DNA of 47,585 nucleotides from Allomyces macrogynus ATCC 38327. Taxonomy: Eukaryota > Blastocladiomycota > Blastocladiomycetes > Blastocladiales > Blastocladiaceae. The notes below the pieces were generated by a model. That model searched no databases. It worked only from the letters and a program-made list of their open reading frames with translations, and was not told the DNA's origin. Position 1 is the first letter of the stretch; each line of letters begins with the position of its first letter. This document shows, piece after piece, positions 21,016 to 33,932 of the stretch. Both the position numbers and the translations under genes were made by a program. Location: positions 659,351 to 706,935 of the forward strand of contig GG745338.1 of NCBI GenBank assembly GCA_000151295.1, given 5' to 3'.

Positions 21016-23680
21016 CTAAAACAGCCCAAACAGCTTCTTCTTCTTCTTATCGTGTGGCGCCGCCGCGCCCCCATTCGCCGGCGAACTTGTCGTCGCCGCC
21101 GTCGCAGCCGTCGCACTCAACGACGACGTGATCGGCCCCGACGGCCGCCGCGGCGGCGTTGGCGGCGGGACTGCCGGCAAATCCGGCAGCGGTTCCGGCC
21201 CGGGCCCAAACCCAAACTCGGGCTCCAGTCCCGGGAACGCACCCGGGTCGCGCAAATTGCGCAAATCGTCGAGGAACCGCGTCGGTGTGATGACGTGTGT
21301 CGACGCGATCACGACCTCGCGGTTGCACTTGGCCGTCGCCTCGTAGGCCGCGCGGATCTCCGAGTAGGTCATCCCACCGACGACGAAGATGTAGAGTTTC
21401 GGGCCAGTCAATTCGTCGGCGGTGGCGGCAGCAGTGCCGGTCGTGCCGGGCAGCCCGGGCGCGGGTCGTTTTTGCCAGCTCGGTTTGGTCGAGCGTAAGG
21501 ATGTGCCGCCTGGGCGAGCGAGGGTTTCGGACGGGGCGGGGGACGGGCCGAGGTACGGGAACTGGTCGACGTCGAGCGTGTTCGCGCAGTGGTCTTCCAT
21601 GACCGTCTTGACGACGGGCGTGTACCGCGACAGCTCGAACGGGAACGGCTCAGTGGACTTCTTTTTGCGCGGCTCGCGCCGTGTTCGCCTCGATTCCTGT
21701 TGGTCGTAGAGTGAGAAACAATCAGGGAGAGGTGCGTGGGTACGCGACGCGAAAGGGAGGTGCAACGCACCCGCGTCACTTGCACGCCTAACCTGCACAG
21801 GTTGACGATACTCTCGGCGAGCTGCGGGTCAATGTCGGCGTGCGCGAGGAGCTTGCGCTGATCGCTCTCTTGGATGCCCTCCTTGTGCACGATGAACAAG
21901 ATGAGCAGCCGCACTTTGTCGTATGGGCTAGGTGACCGATGCACGCGGGTGAGGTTGAGAGGAACGAAAAATGGACCAAAACGGCTTGAATTAACGTACG
22001 TGACAATCGGGTCGTCAAGCAGCTCGATCATGGTTCGAACCACGTCTTTTGGCCTCTCGCCCTCGGCCGTCTCGCCCGTGGCCAAGTCCTGCTCCACGGC
22101 ACCCGTTTCCGCGAGCTTGAGTTTCTCGAATACGGTCATGCACTCTTGCGCCATGCTGATGTGGATCGAATACTAGGGTCCGCGAAATTCGTGTCAGGGT
22201 CCGCTGCAACGCGACGATTGCTGCAGTTCGACACACCTTTTGCTTGAGCTCCTGGAACTGCGGCATGGCCGCGAGCGTTGCCTTCATGTCCTTGAGCGAG
22301 ACCGACCTGAGATCGCCATCACGAAATGAGTTCGCGCCCGACGCGGCGCCGATCTGAATAAAGATAAGGTCAGGCAACGCACCCGCCGTCGGACTTATTC
22401 CCCATGGCAGAACTTGCAGCCTTGTTCTCGCTCAAAAACTTGTTGAACTGCGCCATGATCGTGTCGATCGTCTCGGCAATGTGCATGTGCCGCACCTGCA
22501 CCCAAATCATGTCGGTCTCGTCGAGAATCACCTCCTTGGGCTCGTCCTGCCCAGCTTCGCCCGCGTACATGTACTTGTTGTCGTCGAGCTGCAGCAGGTC
22601 GTGCGCCATGGCCTGGTAGGTGAACTCGTGCAGAATCGCTGCGTTGATGTCAATGGCGCGGTCGACGAGGATGAGCGTGCCCTTGTTTTGCGAATCGACG
22701 GTCTCCAAATGGGGCGGTGCGGAGTGAGATACACGGCACTCGCGCGACATCACCACGCAAATCGCGTACCGGAAAATTCGGATCGGCCGCCGCCAGCGTC
22801 TCGAGCTCCGTCAGCACCAACCGGCCAAGCCGACCTGCACGCGCTGCTGCCGGATCCGCGAGCCGGTGCACGCGCACGTACGGGAAATCGCCGAGCGTCG
22901 CCAGCGCAGCCACGAGACGTTTGGCCATAACGCCGAGCTCGCCCTGAACAACGGCGGACGTGGGCACGGCGGGCGAGTAGAGTTGGAAGAATGACGACGG
23001 CATGTTGAGCGAAAACACGCGCGACTCGAACGGGAAAAAGTCGACGTAGAGTTCCTGCAGGTTCTTGATGTACCTTGCCGCGCCCGACGAGGTGATCGTG
23101 TCCATGAGCGTGTCAGAGAGGACTAGGTGGCCGTGATTTCGGGAGTGAGGGGGGAGGGGGAAGGGGCACGTGTCGTTCGAGGAGATCAGCGAGAAGGTAC
23201 CGCCAGTGAAGAACAAGTGCGCCGACGAGTAGAGCGGTTTGCGCCCGCCGCCGGGGCAGAAATCATGGATAAAGTAGGCAATGGCCTCGGGCGTTGACGA
23301 GAGAAAGTAGATGGCCTCGAGCGTTGGGTAGGGCTGCCGCTTCTTGGTGATCAATTCAACCACTAGTGTCCGATGGAAAATTCATCAATTTGGGTTGACC
23401 AACTGGTGGAGAATGGAGCCGGCCACCTACGCGTCACGTTTTCTTGCAAAATGTCGTAAATTTTGAGCGTGTGATTGATGATATTCATGGAGAGCGGGTC
23501 GACAACCATGATTTTCCATTTCGTCGCTGGCTGCACCTTGCAGACCATGTCGTTAAGGAGTCCTGGTTGATACCGCGATGAGAATCAGGACACCGAGCAC
23601 AACCAGGGCCATCGCGTGCGTGCGGGTGCGCGCGTACGTCGCTTGAGCGTCTCCTTGATGGAGAAGCCTGAGGTGGCCAT
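21016..23680 (-). CDS. SEC1: SEC1/Munc18 family syntaxin-binding protein
   Basis: SM-family protein that binds syntaxin and SNARE bundles to drive vesicle fusion, probably exocytic. The start at 23680 reads MATSGFSIKETLKRR, spliced (donor GTACGC) to LLNDMVCKVQPATKWKIMVV and then LVELITKKRQPYPTLEAIYF. Further landmarks are YVDFFPFESRVFSL, ILVDRAIDINAAILHEFTYQ, PKEVILDETDMIWVQVRHMH, YDKVRLLILFIVHKEGI, ELSRYTPVVKTVMEDH and YIFVVGGMTYSEIRAAYE, ending in ASTHVITPTRFLDDL. At least seven short introns are needed; several boundaries are approximate. After the conserved core there is a Pro/Ala/Ser-rich extension of about 80 residues ending in a lysine cluster and LFGLF. Closest by eye to Munc18/Sec1 rather than Vps33, Vps45 or Sly1. 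Confidence 0.92.
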
Positions 23681-24327
23681 GATGGACGGCAGGCGCGCGG
23701 GTCGTGTTGTTCGGTCAGATCAGGGTCCAAGGGCGGGATCGCTCGTCGATCAAGTCGTGGTAGTCCGGCTTGCAGCACAGAAATTGGTCGTGTAGGCGCG
23801 CTTGACGACAAAAGCTGGCAAATTGAGCTGGACCGTCCGGGGCCGGGCACAGGTGGAGCCGAATGGCGGCTTCAGCGGGAGCACGGTGACGCGGCCGTGT
23901 TGCGCAGAGTTTGACGCGGCGGTCGCCGTGGATGTCGTGCGGAATTTGCGTTTGCAATCACGGCCGCCTTGATGAGCTTGATTTGGCGGTTGGAAGGTGG
24001 TTAGCGGCCGGTGGCGAAGCAAGCCACATTCGCGGCCACGGCAACCCTCGCTCGCGACACGGTCACCTGAGTGTCACTACGTTCAGTGAACAGAGCTCGC
24101 ACGCTTCCTCCATCGTGCTTGCCCCTGCTTGCCCTGGAGTTGGCGCTGCTCGCGATATTCTTGCTCGGCACGACCAGCTTGCTGCAACACCGATTCCCGC
24201 CCGTATCCTGGACCCGCCCGCGCCCCGACTCGCTGCATTCACGGGCGAATAGATTGCCGCGCGTCGTGCGCGCCCTTTGGACCAAGCCGCGCAAGCGATC
24301 TGGGCTCACCGCTCCGACATTGCGACC
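23681..24327. promoter_or_regulatory. Divergent region, SEC1 / TRAPPC11
   Basis: 647 bases between the start codons of two divergent trafficking genes; both promoters should lie here. A 90-codon minus-strand frame within it looks like chance. Confidence 0.5.
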
Positions 24328-27300
24328 ATGAACGCGTACCCGCCCGAATTCGTCGCGCACACGGGCCCGCTGCTCACCGTGCTCGGCCTCAAGTCGAATG
24401 CGAGCTCTGCGGTCCCGGCCAATGCATCCACGACCGACGGCTCAACCACGTCCAACACCGCGTCTGCCACAGCTGCTGTCGATCCCGCCAAGGCCGCCAG
24501 TCCCTCTAGGACAATTGCCGGCACGCCGCTTGCGACGCAGCTGCAAGATGCGATTATCGCGCAACTCGGCCCTGGCGCGACGCCGCCATCGTCGCCGGCC
24601 GTGCGCGTTATGCCCGTGCGCCGACCGCCTGCCGAGGGCACGGCTCTGCCCTCTGGACCGTTCCAGCAGGACGCGTTCCATGTGCAGATTGCCGACAGCA
24701 AGGTATTCCACCTGCCGGACAAGTCAGCGAACCGCGTGCTGACCCGCCGGCTTGTTCGTAGTCGTTTCTCTCGACGTTTCCGTTGCGCCCCGACCCGGGA
24801 CACTTCTCGCCGCTCTCCCCGCGCGCCGGTCCCTCGAGTCCGCTCTACCCGGACGGCCTGATTGCGCCCTACTGGCACACTAAGTACGCGGCGAATCTGC
24901 CCGCAGTCGTCTTGTCGTTTTACATGCTCTACCGCGACGGCATTGTTGCGGACACGCGCGCGTCGGTCGTCTCGGATCGACGCTCGTCCTTGGTCGCGGA
25001 CCGCCGCACGTCCGTGCAACCGTTGCGGTCGCGGTCGCCGAGTCCCATCAAGTCGGAGGTGGCACCTGAGGCGCCCGCACCGCTGCGGCCCAGCGGCGAT
25101 GCGGCTACGGCCGTTGAGCGCGAGTACGATCAGCAGTTGGCGGGTCGAATTGGCACGTTGCGCAAGCTGGTAGGCGAGCAGGGCGTCAAGCTGTTCATTT
25201 GCTTGGTCGTGCCGTTTGAGCACAAGATTGGTGCGTGGGGTTGTATTTTGACGCGCTTTCGGACACGATTGATGGTCCCTTTTGCCCCAACGATTGTGCT
25301 CATCCAACGCGGCTTCTTTGATAGAGGGCGATTGGGTCGAGGAGCGCGTTGGCCTGATCCGCAAGGCTGCTGGCTTGGATCGCAAGTACATTTTCCTGCT
25401 GCCCGAGCACGGTGACGTTGCCCAGTTCATCAAGAGGTTTGTCAACTCGCCATCCTTCATTTTTACTCCAGATAGTACCCCCGCTCACCACATCCCTGTC
25501 TAGCTACAAGCCGCTCCTGATGGACCCGGCGCTCAAGTTCTATGCCGCCAAGGCCGCCTCCGTCCGCAAAAAGCGTGCACGGCTCACGCCACCATCACCA
25601 GCGCGCATGACCGTCTCGTCGACGCAGGCGCCCACGGCGCTCAGCTACCTCGGCTGGCTGATCCGCTACGACTACAAGGCCGCCTACTTCCACGAGCTGC
25701 GCGGCGACTGGGACGAGACCTACAAGCTCTACACCGAGGCCTACACGCAACTGACCGACTTTTTGCGTGAGACGCAGCCGTCGCCCGATGCGCAACCGCT
25801 GTGCAATGGTTCCTTGATCCCGGGACTCACGCCGGGGAAAGCGGCCGATGTGGTGCTCGTGTCGAAGCGGTGGTATGAGGCCAAGCTGTTGCTCGACGTG
25901 ATCATCATCAAGGTGCGCGCTGGGTATGCCCCGGATTTGCTGAGCGTAAAGCTAACGCGTCAACACGTAGATGATGAAACTCAACTTTCTCCTCGACCGC
26001 GCGCCCAACGTCGTCAACAACTTTTACGGCCACATTGACGTGGTCGCGAAACGGTTCGACGCGCCGACCTGGTGCCCGCTGCTCGCGTGGGCGTTCTACG
26101 AATGGAAATCACGGTTCCACGCCATGTTCGGCGACCTGCTCGACGCCGTGCAGCGGTCGGGCCACCTGCGCACGCCAACCGCCGGCAGTTTCCCGGCCGA
26201 CCTGCAATCGTCGGGCGCGTGGTATCACCACGCGGCCAAACTGACCGAGGAACGCAAGGCCGCGGCGCTCGCGTCGCTCCCGCAACTTGCGACCATGGCC
26301 AACCTCCCGCCCGCCGTGCAGGCGCTGGTGGAGCGCGAAACGGCAACCGACCACGACCAGGTCCGGCTCAACCTGTTGACGCGCGCGCACGACTATTTCC
26401 GGCGGCACCGCGCGACGCACAGCACACTGTTCATGGCCAAGGAACTGGCGAGCGTGTATTTCGCGCGCGGCGAGTTTGGCAAGGGAGCCGACATGCTCGA
26501 GCGCGTCGTCAAGACGTATCGCAAACAAGGGTGGAAGGCGCTGCTCGCATCGGCGCTCGCCGAACAGGCCGAGGCCGCGGATCGGGCCAAGAATACGGCG
26601 CTCCTGCTCGCGACTAAGCTCGAGCTGTTGTGTCTTGAAGTCGGCGGCACGCACGTCGAGAGCAAGGCACAAATGGACGAGATTCACGCGCTGTTTGAGA
26701 CGCCGTCGGGCACCGACGAGGAGCCGCGCGAAATCACGCTCGAGCAGCCGGCGCTGTTTGATGTGGTCGCGCACTTCACCGAGGCGCGCGTGCCCGTGAA
26801 TCACCCGATCGTCGTGCGTGTCGCCGTGCGCCCGCGTCCCGAGGCCCCGCCACTGCTCGACCACGTCACGGCCGTGCATATTGCGCTCGATAACCCGGCG
26901 CTCAATTTCGAAGTGCATCACGACCCGGCCTGCGCGGTCTCGTCCGCTGTCCGGCCCTGGGCCAAGTGGTTGAACACGTGCCTCGTTGGCCCCGCCGGAA
27001 TCGATTTTTCTGTGGAACTCGCGGTCGACGACGTGACGGAACTTTCGGTGATCAACGTCGACGTGGTCTGGGCCAACGCGCACCACAAAGTGATTTTCCG
27101 GTTCCCCGTGGCGCCCCCCTCGGGGGACACGGCCCTGCCGCCGGTCCCGCTCTCGGCTGCGTCCGGGTACGGGTCGATCACGGCGCACCGCGCGACGCCG
27201 GAGGCGCAGTCGCAGGTGCAGGTCGTCCCGCCGCACTGGATGCTGCAGTACGCGATCGAGGCGCCGAGTGTCGCGGTTCTGGAAGAGAAGGTGCCAGTCC

Positions 27301-28559
27301 AGGTTGTGATTGCGCCGTATGCCGGGCGCGACGCAACGGCGAGGCATCTCGCGGCGCCGCTGCATGTGGTGGCGCGGCTGGTCGGCGCGGCCGTGGGGCA
27401 GTGGCTCGTGCACGAGGATGGGGCGGCGGCTGATGCGGGTGGCGACCCGGGGCATAAGGCGATTCAGATGCTCGTGAAGAGCGCCGACCACGTGCCCAAG
27501 TTTTACCTCGTCGCCAAGCACCCGGGCGAGGCCGTGATTCAAGTGGAGATGGATGTGCTTGATGGTGACGGCGATCATGCGGCTTCTGCGGCCATTGGCC
27601 TGCCGGCGACTCCGCGCTCTCCCGGATCGGCGTCGCTTCCCAACTCGCCGAGCATGGGCTTTGCCGCGGGCCGGCGGTGGTCGGCATCAATGCCCTACCC
27701 GGAAGCGACACGCCCCGTCGTCACGCACCGCGTCGCGCTGCACGCGGCCTACACGGTCCAGTACTCGGTCGCGCCCGAGCGGCATGTGGTCCTGACGCTC
27801 GCCGACGGGCCCGTGGCGTTGCGCGAAGACCGTGTCCTCCTGCTCGATTTGACGGCTAACACGGACATGGAGTTGGGCGCAATCACGCTCGACGAAACCG
27901 CCGCCGACGCCGCAAGCAGTGTCGTCTCGCGCACGGTCCCGCTCGGTGCCGCACGCCCCGGCACGGTCCTGCGCAAGGGCGAGATTTGGCGGCACGGCCT
28001 GCTCGTGCAGACGACGTTTTGGCAGCCGGAGACGCAGCCGACGGAGCTGGCGCTCTGCGAGGTGCAGGTGCAGTGGCGGCGGCCCGAGGGCGGTGCCTGG
28101 GTCACGTCCGGCATGAGCCTGCCGACGATTTACCGCAAACCCGTGGCACTCGTCGTTGAGGCCGAGTACGGGCCGTACGCTGTGCAGTATGCGGTCCACG
28201 GGGTCACGTTCACCGTGACGAATCTGGCCAACACGACGGCCGACGTGACGATCATGATCGAGACGCCGCCCGTGCCCGAGGGTGCGGATGCAAGTGGTCC
28301 ACAGGTGCAGTTTGCAGGGGACCGCACGGCGCACGCGTATATTTTGCCGGGCGAGCGCGTCGAGGTGCCTGTGAATGCTGTGCCGCTCGCGTGCGGCCAC
28401 GTCGAGCTCGTGCGGTGCCGCGTCGCCGCGCACAGTGCGGCCGCTACGAACGAGGCCGAGACGGCGTCGGCGTTTGCGAAAGTGTTTGTGATGCCTGAGC
28501 GCGACGGAACCGTGGCGGCGTCGCCGGTCGTGGCGCGCGCGGCGATCGCGGCGCCGTGA
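24328..28559 (+). CDS. TRAPPC11: TRAPP complex subunit TRAPPC11 (foie gras / gryzun)
   Basis: Subunit of the TRAPP III-type tether acting in ER-Golgi traffic and autophagy. Five exons (24328-24702, 24762-25230, 25325-25436, 25504-25912, 25971-28559) total 3954 bases and join in frame to 1317 residues. Exon 2 carries YWHTKYAANLPAVVLSFYML, matching the N-terminal block before the foie gras domain. Next come RKYIFLLPEHGDVAQFIKR, YDYKAAYFHELRGDWDETYK, FYEWKSRFHAMFGDLLDAV, MAKELASVYFARGEFGKGAD and RVVKTYRKQGWKALLASAL, all foie gras features. The last exon holds the beta-sandwich gryzun region. Donors are GTATTC, GTGCGT, GTTTGT and GTGCGC. An Ala/Ser-rich insertion near residues 30-80 looks lineage-specific. 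Confidence 0.9.
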
Positions 28560-28779
28560 GCGAGCGCTGCCGAAGAGGGCACAGTTTTGTTGATACAGTT
28601 TATTTCACCAACCAGTCATCGTGGCAGCGGTCTCGCTGTGCGATCCTTGGCGTCGAGGAGTGCCCAGCTGAATGACTCACAAGCGACCAGCGCGGACCAC
28701 GTCAGATCGGTCAGCGCGTCCCTGCTCTCCGTCTTGACGACTCGCGCGCGCCACGGATCCCAGCAACGACGGCACGACC

Positions 28780-30846
28780 ATGGCACCCGACCACAAGACG
28801 CAAAAGTACGACCGGCAGCTGCGCCTGTGGCACGCGCACGGCCAGGCCGCGCTCGAAAAGGCGCACGTCTGCCTCGTCAACGGCACCGCGACCGGCACCG
28901 AGGCGCTCAAGAACCTGGTCCTGCCCGGCGTCGGCGCCTTTACCGTGATCGACGCGGCCAAAGTCTCGCCCGACGACGTCGGCAACAATTTCTTTGTCAC
29001 GCGCGCGCACCTCGGCCAGCCGCGCGCCAAGGTCGTCACTGCTTTGCTGCAGGAGCTCAACGACGACGTGCTCGGGCACTACATTGACGACGATATTACG
29101 CCCTTTGTCGCCGCACATCCGCGCTACTTTGACCGTTTCTCGCTGGTCCTCGTCACGGGCCACGTGCCCGCCGCGGCCCTGCTCGCGCTCGACCGCGTCT
29201 GCTGGCCCCGCGGGATCCCGCTGCTCGTTGTCAAGACGTGCGGGTTCGTCTCGACGCTGCGTGTTGTGACGCGCGCGCACCACGTTGTCGAGTCGCACCC
29301 GGACACTCCCGTGCGCGACCTGCGCCTGGCCGACCCGTTCCCGGAACTCGTCGCGTTTGTCGACACGTTCAAGCCGTTTGACGACATGACCTCGGCCGAG
29401 CTCACACACGTGCCATACCCGGTGATTCTACTGCGCCTGTGGCGCGAATGGCGCGCGAACCACCAGGACACGCCCGCGCGCGGAGTTCCGCAAGTACGTA
29501 CAGGCCGAAAAGGACCAGCATGCGGCACGCCTGACCGAGGCCGCGCTCAAGTCGCTCGACGCCAACCAGAGCGACACGGCCGTCGCCTCGGCCGCCGCGA
29601 GTGCCGCCGATATGGAGAACTGGGACGAAGCGCTTAAGCAGGCGTTTTTGGCGTACACGCCCACGTCGGTGCCGCGCAACGTGCAGGATGTCCTGGAGCA
29701 CGCGATTCTGGACGTGGTGGCCAATGCCGACGCCGCCGACGAGCACGCGCCCGTGACCAACAACAGCGTCGTGGCCAATCCGGTCGCGAACGTGACGGCC
29801 GGATGCGCGTGGCCGCCCACGTTCTGGGCGCTGTGCGCGGGGCTCAAGTCATTTGTCGCCGAGCACGGCCGCCTGCCCGTGCGTGGGTCGGTGCCGGACA
29901 TGAAGGCCGACACGGCGACTTATGTGTCGCTGCAGCGGGTGTACGTTGATTATTTTTTCCGCGGTTGATCACAATCCCCATCCACTTGACGCGTCCAATC
30001 CCAGGTACCGCGACAAGGCCGCCGCCGACGCCGCCGACCTGCACGCGCGCGTGCGCGCGATCGCCGTCCCCGTAGTCACGACCTCGACGCCGACCACGAG
30101 CTCCGTGTCCCTCTCGCGCAGCTCGTCCGTGGGCCCGTCCCCCGCGACCTCGCCCGGGATGGCCGCGGTCGACGCGGCCCCCACCACCGCTCCCGCCCTG
30201 CAAATCGAGGCCGCGACCAACATCGACCTGGCGACCGTGACCGAATTCGCGCGTCACGCGGCAACGCTACACGTGCTGTCGACGCCGTCGCTGCACGACG
30301 AGTATGCGCGCGCGCACCCGGAGTGGACGCGCGCCCTCAGCGACGATCCCGGGATGTTGTCGATTTACGTGGTCTTGCGCGCGCGCGAAGTGTTTTACGC
30401 GCGCCAGCGCCGCTGGCCGGGCGCGCATGCGGCCGACTCCGACGTGGATACGGCCCGGTTGCGGTCGGCCGCGCGGGATGTGGTCAAGGCGTTGGTGATG
30501 GGTGGCGGGAACGCGCTGGTGATAGAGGCAGCGGAGGGTGGGGCTGACGCGCACGGGGAGGCGGGGATCGCGACGCCCGTCGCGCCGGCGGTGGATGTGG
30601 ACGACTGGGTCCAGGAGTGGTATGCTGTGGCTCCTTGATTGTATCATCGACCGAACATCTACTCACCAAATGCTTCCTTTACGTAGCGTGCGCGCGGGCC
30701 CCGCTGAGCTCGCGGCTGTCGCCGGGTACATGGGCGGCGTGATCGCGCAAGAGGCCATCAAGCTCATCACAGCGCAGTACGTACCCATGATGAACACGTA
30801 CGTCTACGACGGAATCCACTCCAAGTCGGAGGTGCTCAAGGCATAA
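28780..30846 (+). CDS. NAE1: NEDD8-activating enzyme E1 regulatory subunit, apparent frameshift
   Basis: Regulatory half (APPBP1/ULA1) of the heterodimeric E1 that activates NEDD8 for cullin modification. The start at 28780 gives MAPDHKTQKYDRQLRLWHA, the hallmark E1 N-terminus, then LVLPGVGAFTVIDAAKVSPD and NNFFVTRAHLGQPRAKVV. The frame breaks by one base near 29475-29485 (HQDTPA to EFRKYVQAEKDQHAA); no intron explains it. Introns are removed at about 29938-30004 (before YRDKAAADAADL) and 30619-30685, giving AGPAELAAVAGYMGGVIAQE and ending YDGIHSKSEVLKA. There is no catalytic cysteine, as expected for the regulatory subunit. The single-base break may be a sequence error, since both flanks are well preserved. 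Confidence 0.9.
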
Positions 30847-32796
30847 TGAACCGCAGACTATGGCCGTTGGTTGGTGCAGCAGCGGATGGAGAGGATGTGC
30901 CGCCGCGTGGTGGGCTCTGTTCAGCTGGTTCCCCGTGTATGACCAAATTATGAGTTTCTGTCGTTGCTGATCTGTTCTTCTGGATGCCATCACGCTTGGC
31001 AGAGAACGGATCACAACTCATCATCCAACATCCCTCGTCTTCCACACCCTCTCGCTTGCCGTATGACACCACCACAACGTGCCCAGCACGAAGCGCAGAC
31101 ATGAATTCTTGGCTACTCCTCACCGCTCTCTGCAATTGTCAGACTCACACAAACGAAACCGATCACCGAACCAACCTTCCGCCGAACAGACGTGGTTCGC
31201 TTCCACGTCCTTGTCCCACATCAGCGCCACCGCTCCGACCGCGTCAGTACCGTCGTCGACCCTGCTGCACCAGGATAACGCTGTTGCGCAGACAATGAGC
31301 ACCACCTGTGCACCCACGTCAGGTCCGCGAGCTGGCACAGAACAACCGCAGGAGAGGTCTGGCATGCTTGGGCTCAGTCGGTCCTCGCTGGGCCATAAAA
31401 GCGGCCCTCGCCCCGCCGTCCACGCCAGTACAGCAACAAATCGACAACCACTCTCATGCAGGCAAGACCCCTCAAGGACGCGCTGACGTATATGACAACC
31501 ACAACGACAAGAAACGAACGTAAGAAATAACGTCAGGTCTCTGAGGCGACCGTGCGAAAGCAAGTACGCTAAAACGATATCCGTGCTCTCCACCTCGCGC
31601 TCGAGCATTATTTGACGACACGGTTCGACCTGACCAGCATCGGCATATTCCACTCCAAAGATACTAACGAACTCAGGCTCTTGTGTGACCGCATAATGCG
31701 TGCCCTTGATGAGATGACCAACGATCAGCAGCCCTGATGCTCAGTGACGCGTACGTTTTCTCTGGCTCAAACAATGTTCGTATCTTCGAATCTCGTCTCT
31801 TCTCCACCCATCGCCGTTGTCGTGGGACTAATCGTTGCCTGGTTTTGCGTTGATCCTGATGGACAGGGCGACGCGCAAAACCAAACCGCGGCTCAACACA
31901 CCTGATCCATTCCCCGGCCTGGTCCGCATCGGATCGACAGAGCAGCAATGTGAACTCTGGCGCACCGTTCCCGCGTTTGAACTTCATCAACCCAAACCGA
32001 AACGAGCAGATCGGCGACGGCAAGGCGCTCACCCGTTCAGCATTTGCTGACATTTGAATCCAAGCACAATGGTGATGACACTGGCATGCGCTTCTCGTCA
32101 CTGTCCTTGATTTGAGCGACTCCAGGCCGCTTCGCGATGTTATTACCTGGCATCAACTGTTCCTGAGCAAGATCCAAGATCAGGGTCGACAGAGCAAGCC
32201 CGCAACATAAGCCACGTTGCTCATCAAACACGACACCATTCACGACCGCGTTCCAGGACAAAAGCAGGGACGCCTCCTCACAATCTGGTGAATCGACATG
32301 GTGAGCCGTGAGGTGAAGATCACACAACTGCAGTCAGGGAAGATCAGTTCAGTCACTTCGGTGGAGACTGGTGGGGACGTCTTTGCAGTCAAGCGAGTTT
32401 GGTTTGTGCTTGAACGGTGCGTCGACTTCTGCCGATTTACCAATCGCGCTTCTTCAAGCAACTTCACTGACTTGGTGCCATCTTGATCAGTTGTCTTGTT
32501 TATAGGTTATTCACCGGGAAACGCATCTTTGTGATCCCGTCATCACGAATCATCCGCACGGAAAATGGTTTGTCCGCCATCCGTCGAAGCGATCTGGACG
32601 CTTGATCTTTGACACATTGACGTCTTGTAGTGCAGGTCTAGAGTGTCAAGCATTATCCAGTTGAGTAAACCGCTTTGCATTGATTTCGACAACGCTGACA
32701 CTGCTGAAGAGCATGGCTCGGACAGGGTCGATCGTTTTGTACTATTTTCCTTCTTCCCATCATGCAAGACGCTGAAATCATCACGCCCCAGGGCGT
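30847..32796. other. Long gene-free stretch
   Basis: About 2 kb with only short overlapping frames of unlikely composition on both strands. Lower GC than the genes. No RNA gene recognised. It leads into the composite repeat. Confidence 0.5.
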
Positions 32797-33505
32797 GGCA
32801 AGCTGTAGCTGCACATTGACCTTCCTTGCACAGCCAGCGAGTGACCAGCATCCTTGGTGTCCTCGGAATGTTGTAAATCATGAATCAGTGGAGAATGGTC
32901 AGGGCGGGGGACCAAGCCTGGCGCACTCGATCCATCGAACGGTCCCTCCGCTTCCATGCTTCTCCAAGGGGTGGCATGCCACAGCGCACATCGACCTTGA
33001 TCAGGAGCCTTGTGCAGCCAGCGAGCAACCATCCTTGGTGCCCTGGAACTCTATGACGAGCGTTCAGCTCATCAGCGGGGGTGGGGTCATGGCAGGACAG
33101 AATCTGGTACACTCGGCCCTCCACTTTTCCCTTCAATGTCAATTTCCCCTCGATTTGACAGTGGTGTCAGCGTGGTGGGGTCAAGGCAGATCCACGTCTG
33201 GTAAACTAGTCGTCTCGCCTCTCTTACCCACTAAGGCCAGTTTTCCCTTTGAACTTCGCACGGCTATCCACAGCGAGGGGTGGGTCATTGAGAGACCAAG
33301 CATCCCTGCTCCTTGATCCCACCTGGTCAATTTTCTCCTTGGACGTTGCAACCTTGGGTCAGTTGCATTGCTTTCTTGCCATTTCTGCCGCTTCATGTCG
33401 GATTGCGCTTGTTCGCTCTGAAATTAATGGATACATTGGTGATCAGAACACACTTCGAAGTTGATGGGAGCTTCGTGGTGGTGGTTTGGCCTCTGTGAGG
33501 CTGTC
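32797..33505 (+). repeat. Composite repeat module, copy 1
   Basis: Related to 38982-39795 in the same orientation. It contains diverged units of about 170-180 bases (GCACATYGACCTT, then GCAGCCAGCGAGYRACCA, CATCCTTGGTG, CAGCGGGGGTGG, TCTGGTA) at about 32813 and 32987, followed by further CCACAGCGAGGGGTGGG and TTTTCCC words. A better-conserved tail near 33325-33420 reads GGTCAATTTTC, CCTTGGACGTTGCAACCTTG and TTGTTCGCTCTGAAAT. No coding capacity. It could be a non-autonomous element or a dispersed satellite. Confidence 0.75.
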
Positions 33506-33932
33506 AACGCAGCGTAAGCAATCCAAACTCAGAACAGAACCTTGAAAAGAGTGTGGAATGATGGGTGCCACCGCTGTAGCAACGTTTTTGTCGGTGCCCG
33601 CTTCTCGCTCATGTCCGAATCGGACGTGCAACCCACGACAACGTGCAGTGCAAGTGGAAGCATGCACTGGCGAGAAACTGGCAAAAGAGGTAGGAAAGAC
33701 TCTTCTCCTGCGAGCCGCTCAATGGAGAGGAACGGATTTTCATTGCTCAACAAGGATTCGTTTGTCTTGCCGTTTGTTCGGCGAGCATGGTATTTGCGGA
33801 ACTCAGGAATATGAACCGCACCTGTGTCCAACTGAGGGACGCGTAAGTCATTCAAAAGCAGCGATGCGCTGCTTCTCCACCGAACAACTTTGCAACAAAC
33901 TAACGTCCACTATTCAATCGAGCAAATTTCAT
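33506..33932. other. Intergenic, repeat module to MET2 3' end
   Basis: 3' flank of MET2. Nothing recognisable. Confidence 0.45.

Noticed and set aside
23750..24022. 90-codon minus-strand frame between SEC1 and TRAPPC11
   Set aside because: It has no recognisable similarity and does not splice onto the SEC1 start. Treated as promoter or leader sequence.
26109..27578. A 489-codon minus-strand open frame
   Set aside because: It lies opposite the last exon of TRAPPC11, whose protein is clearly recognisable. The minus-strand product is Arg/His/Gly-rich and looks like an antisense shadow of GC-rich coding DNA.
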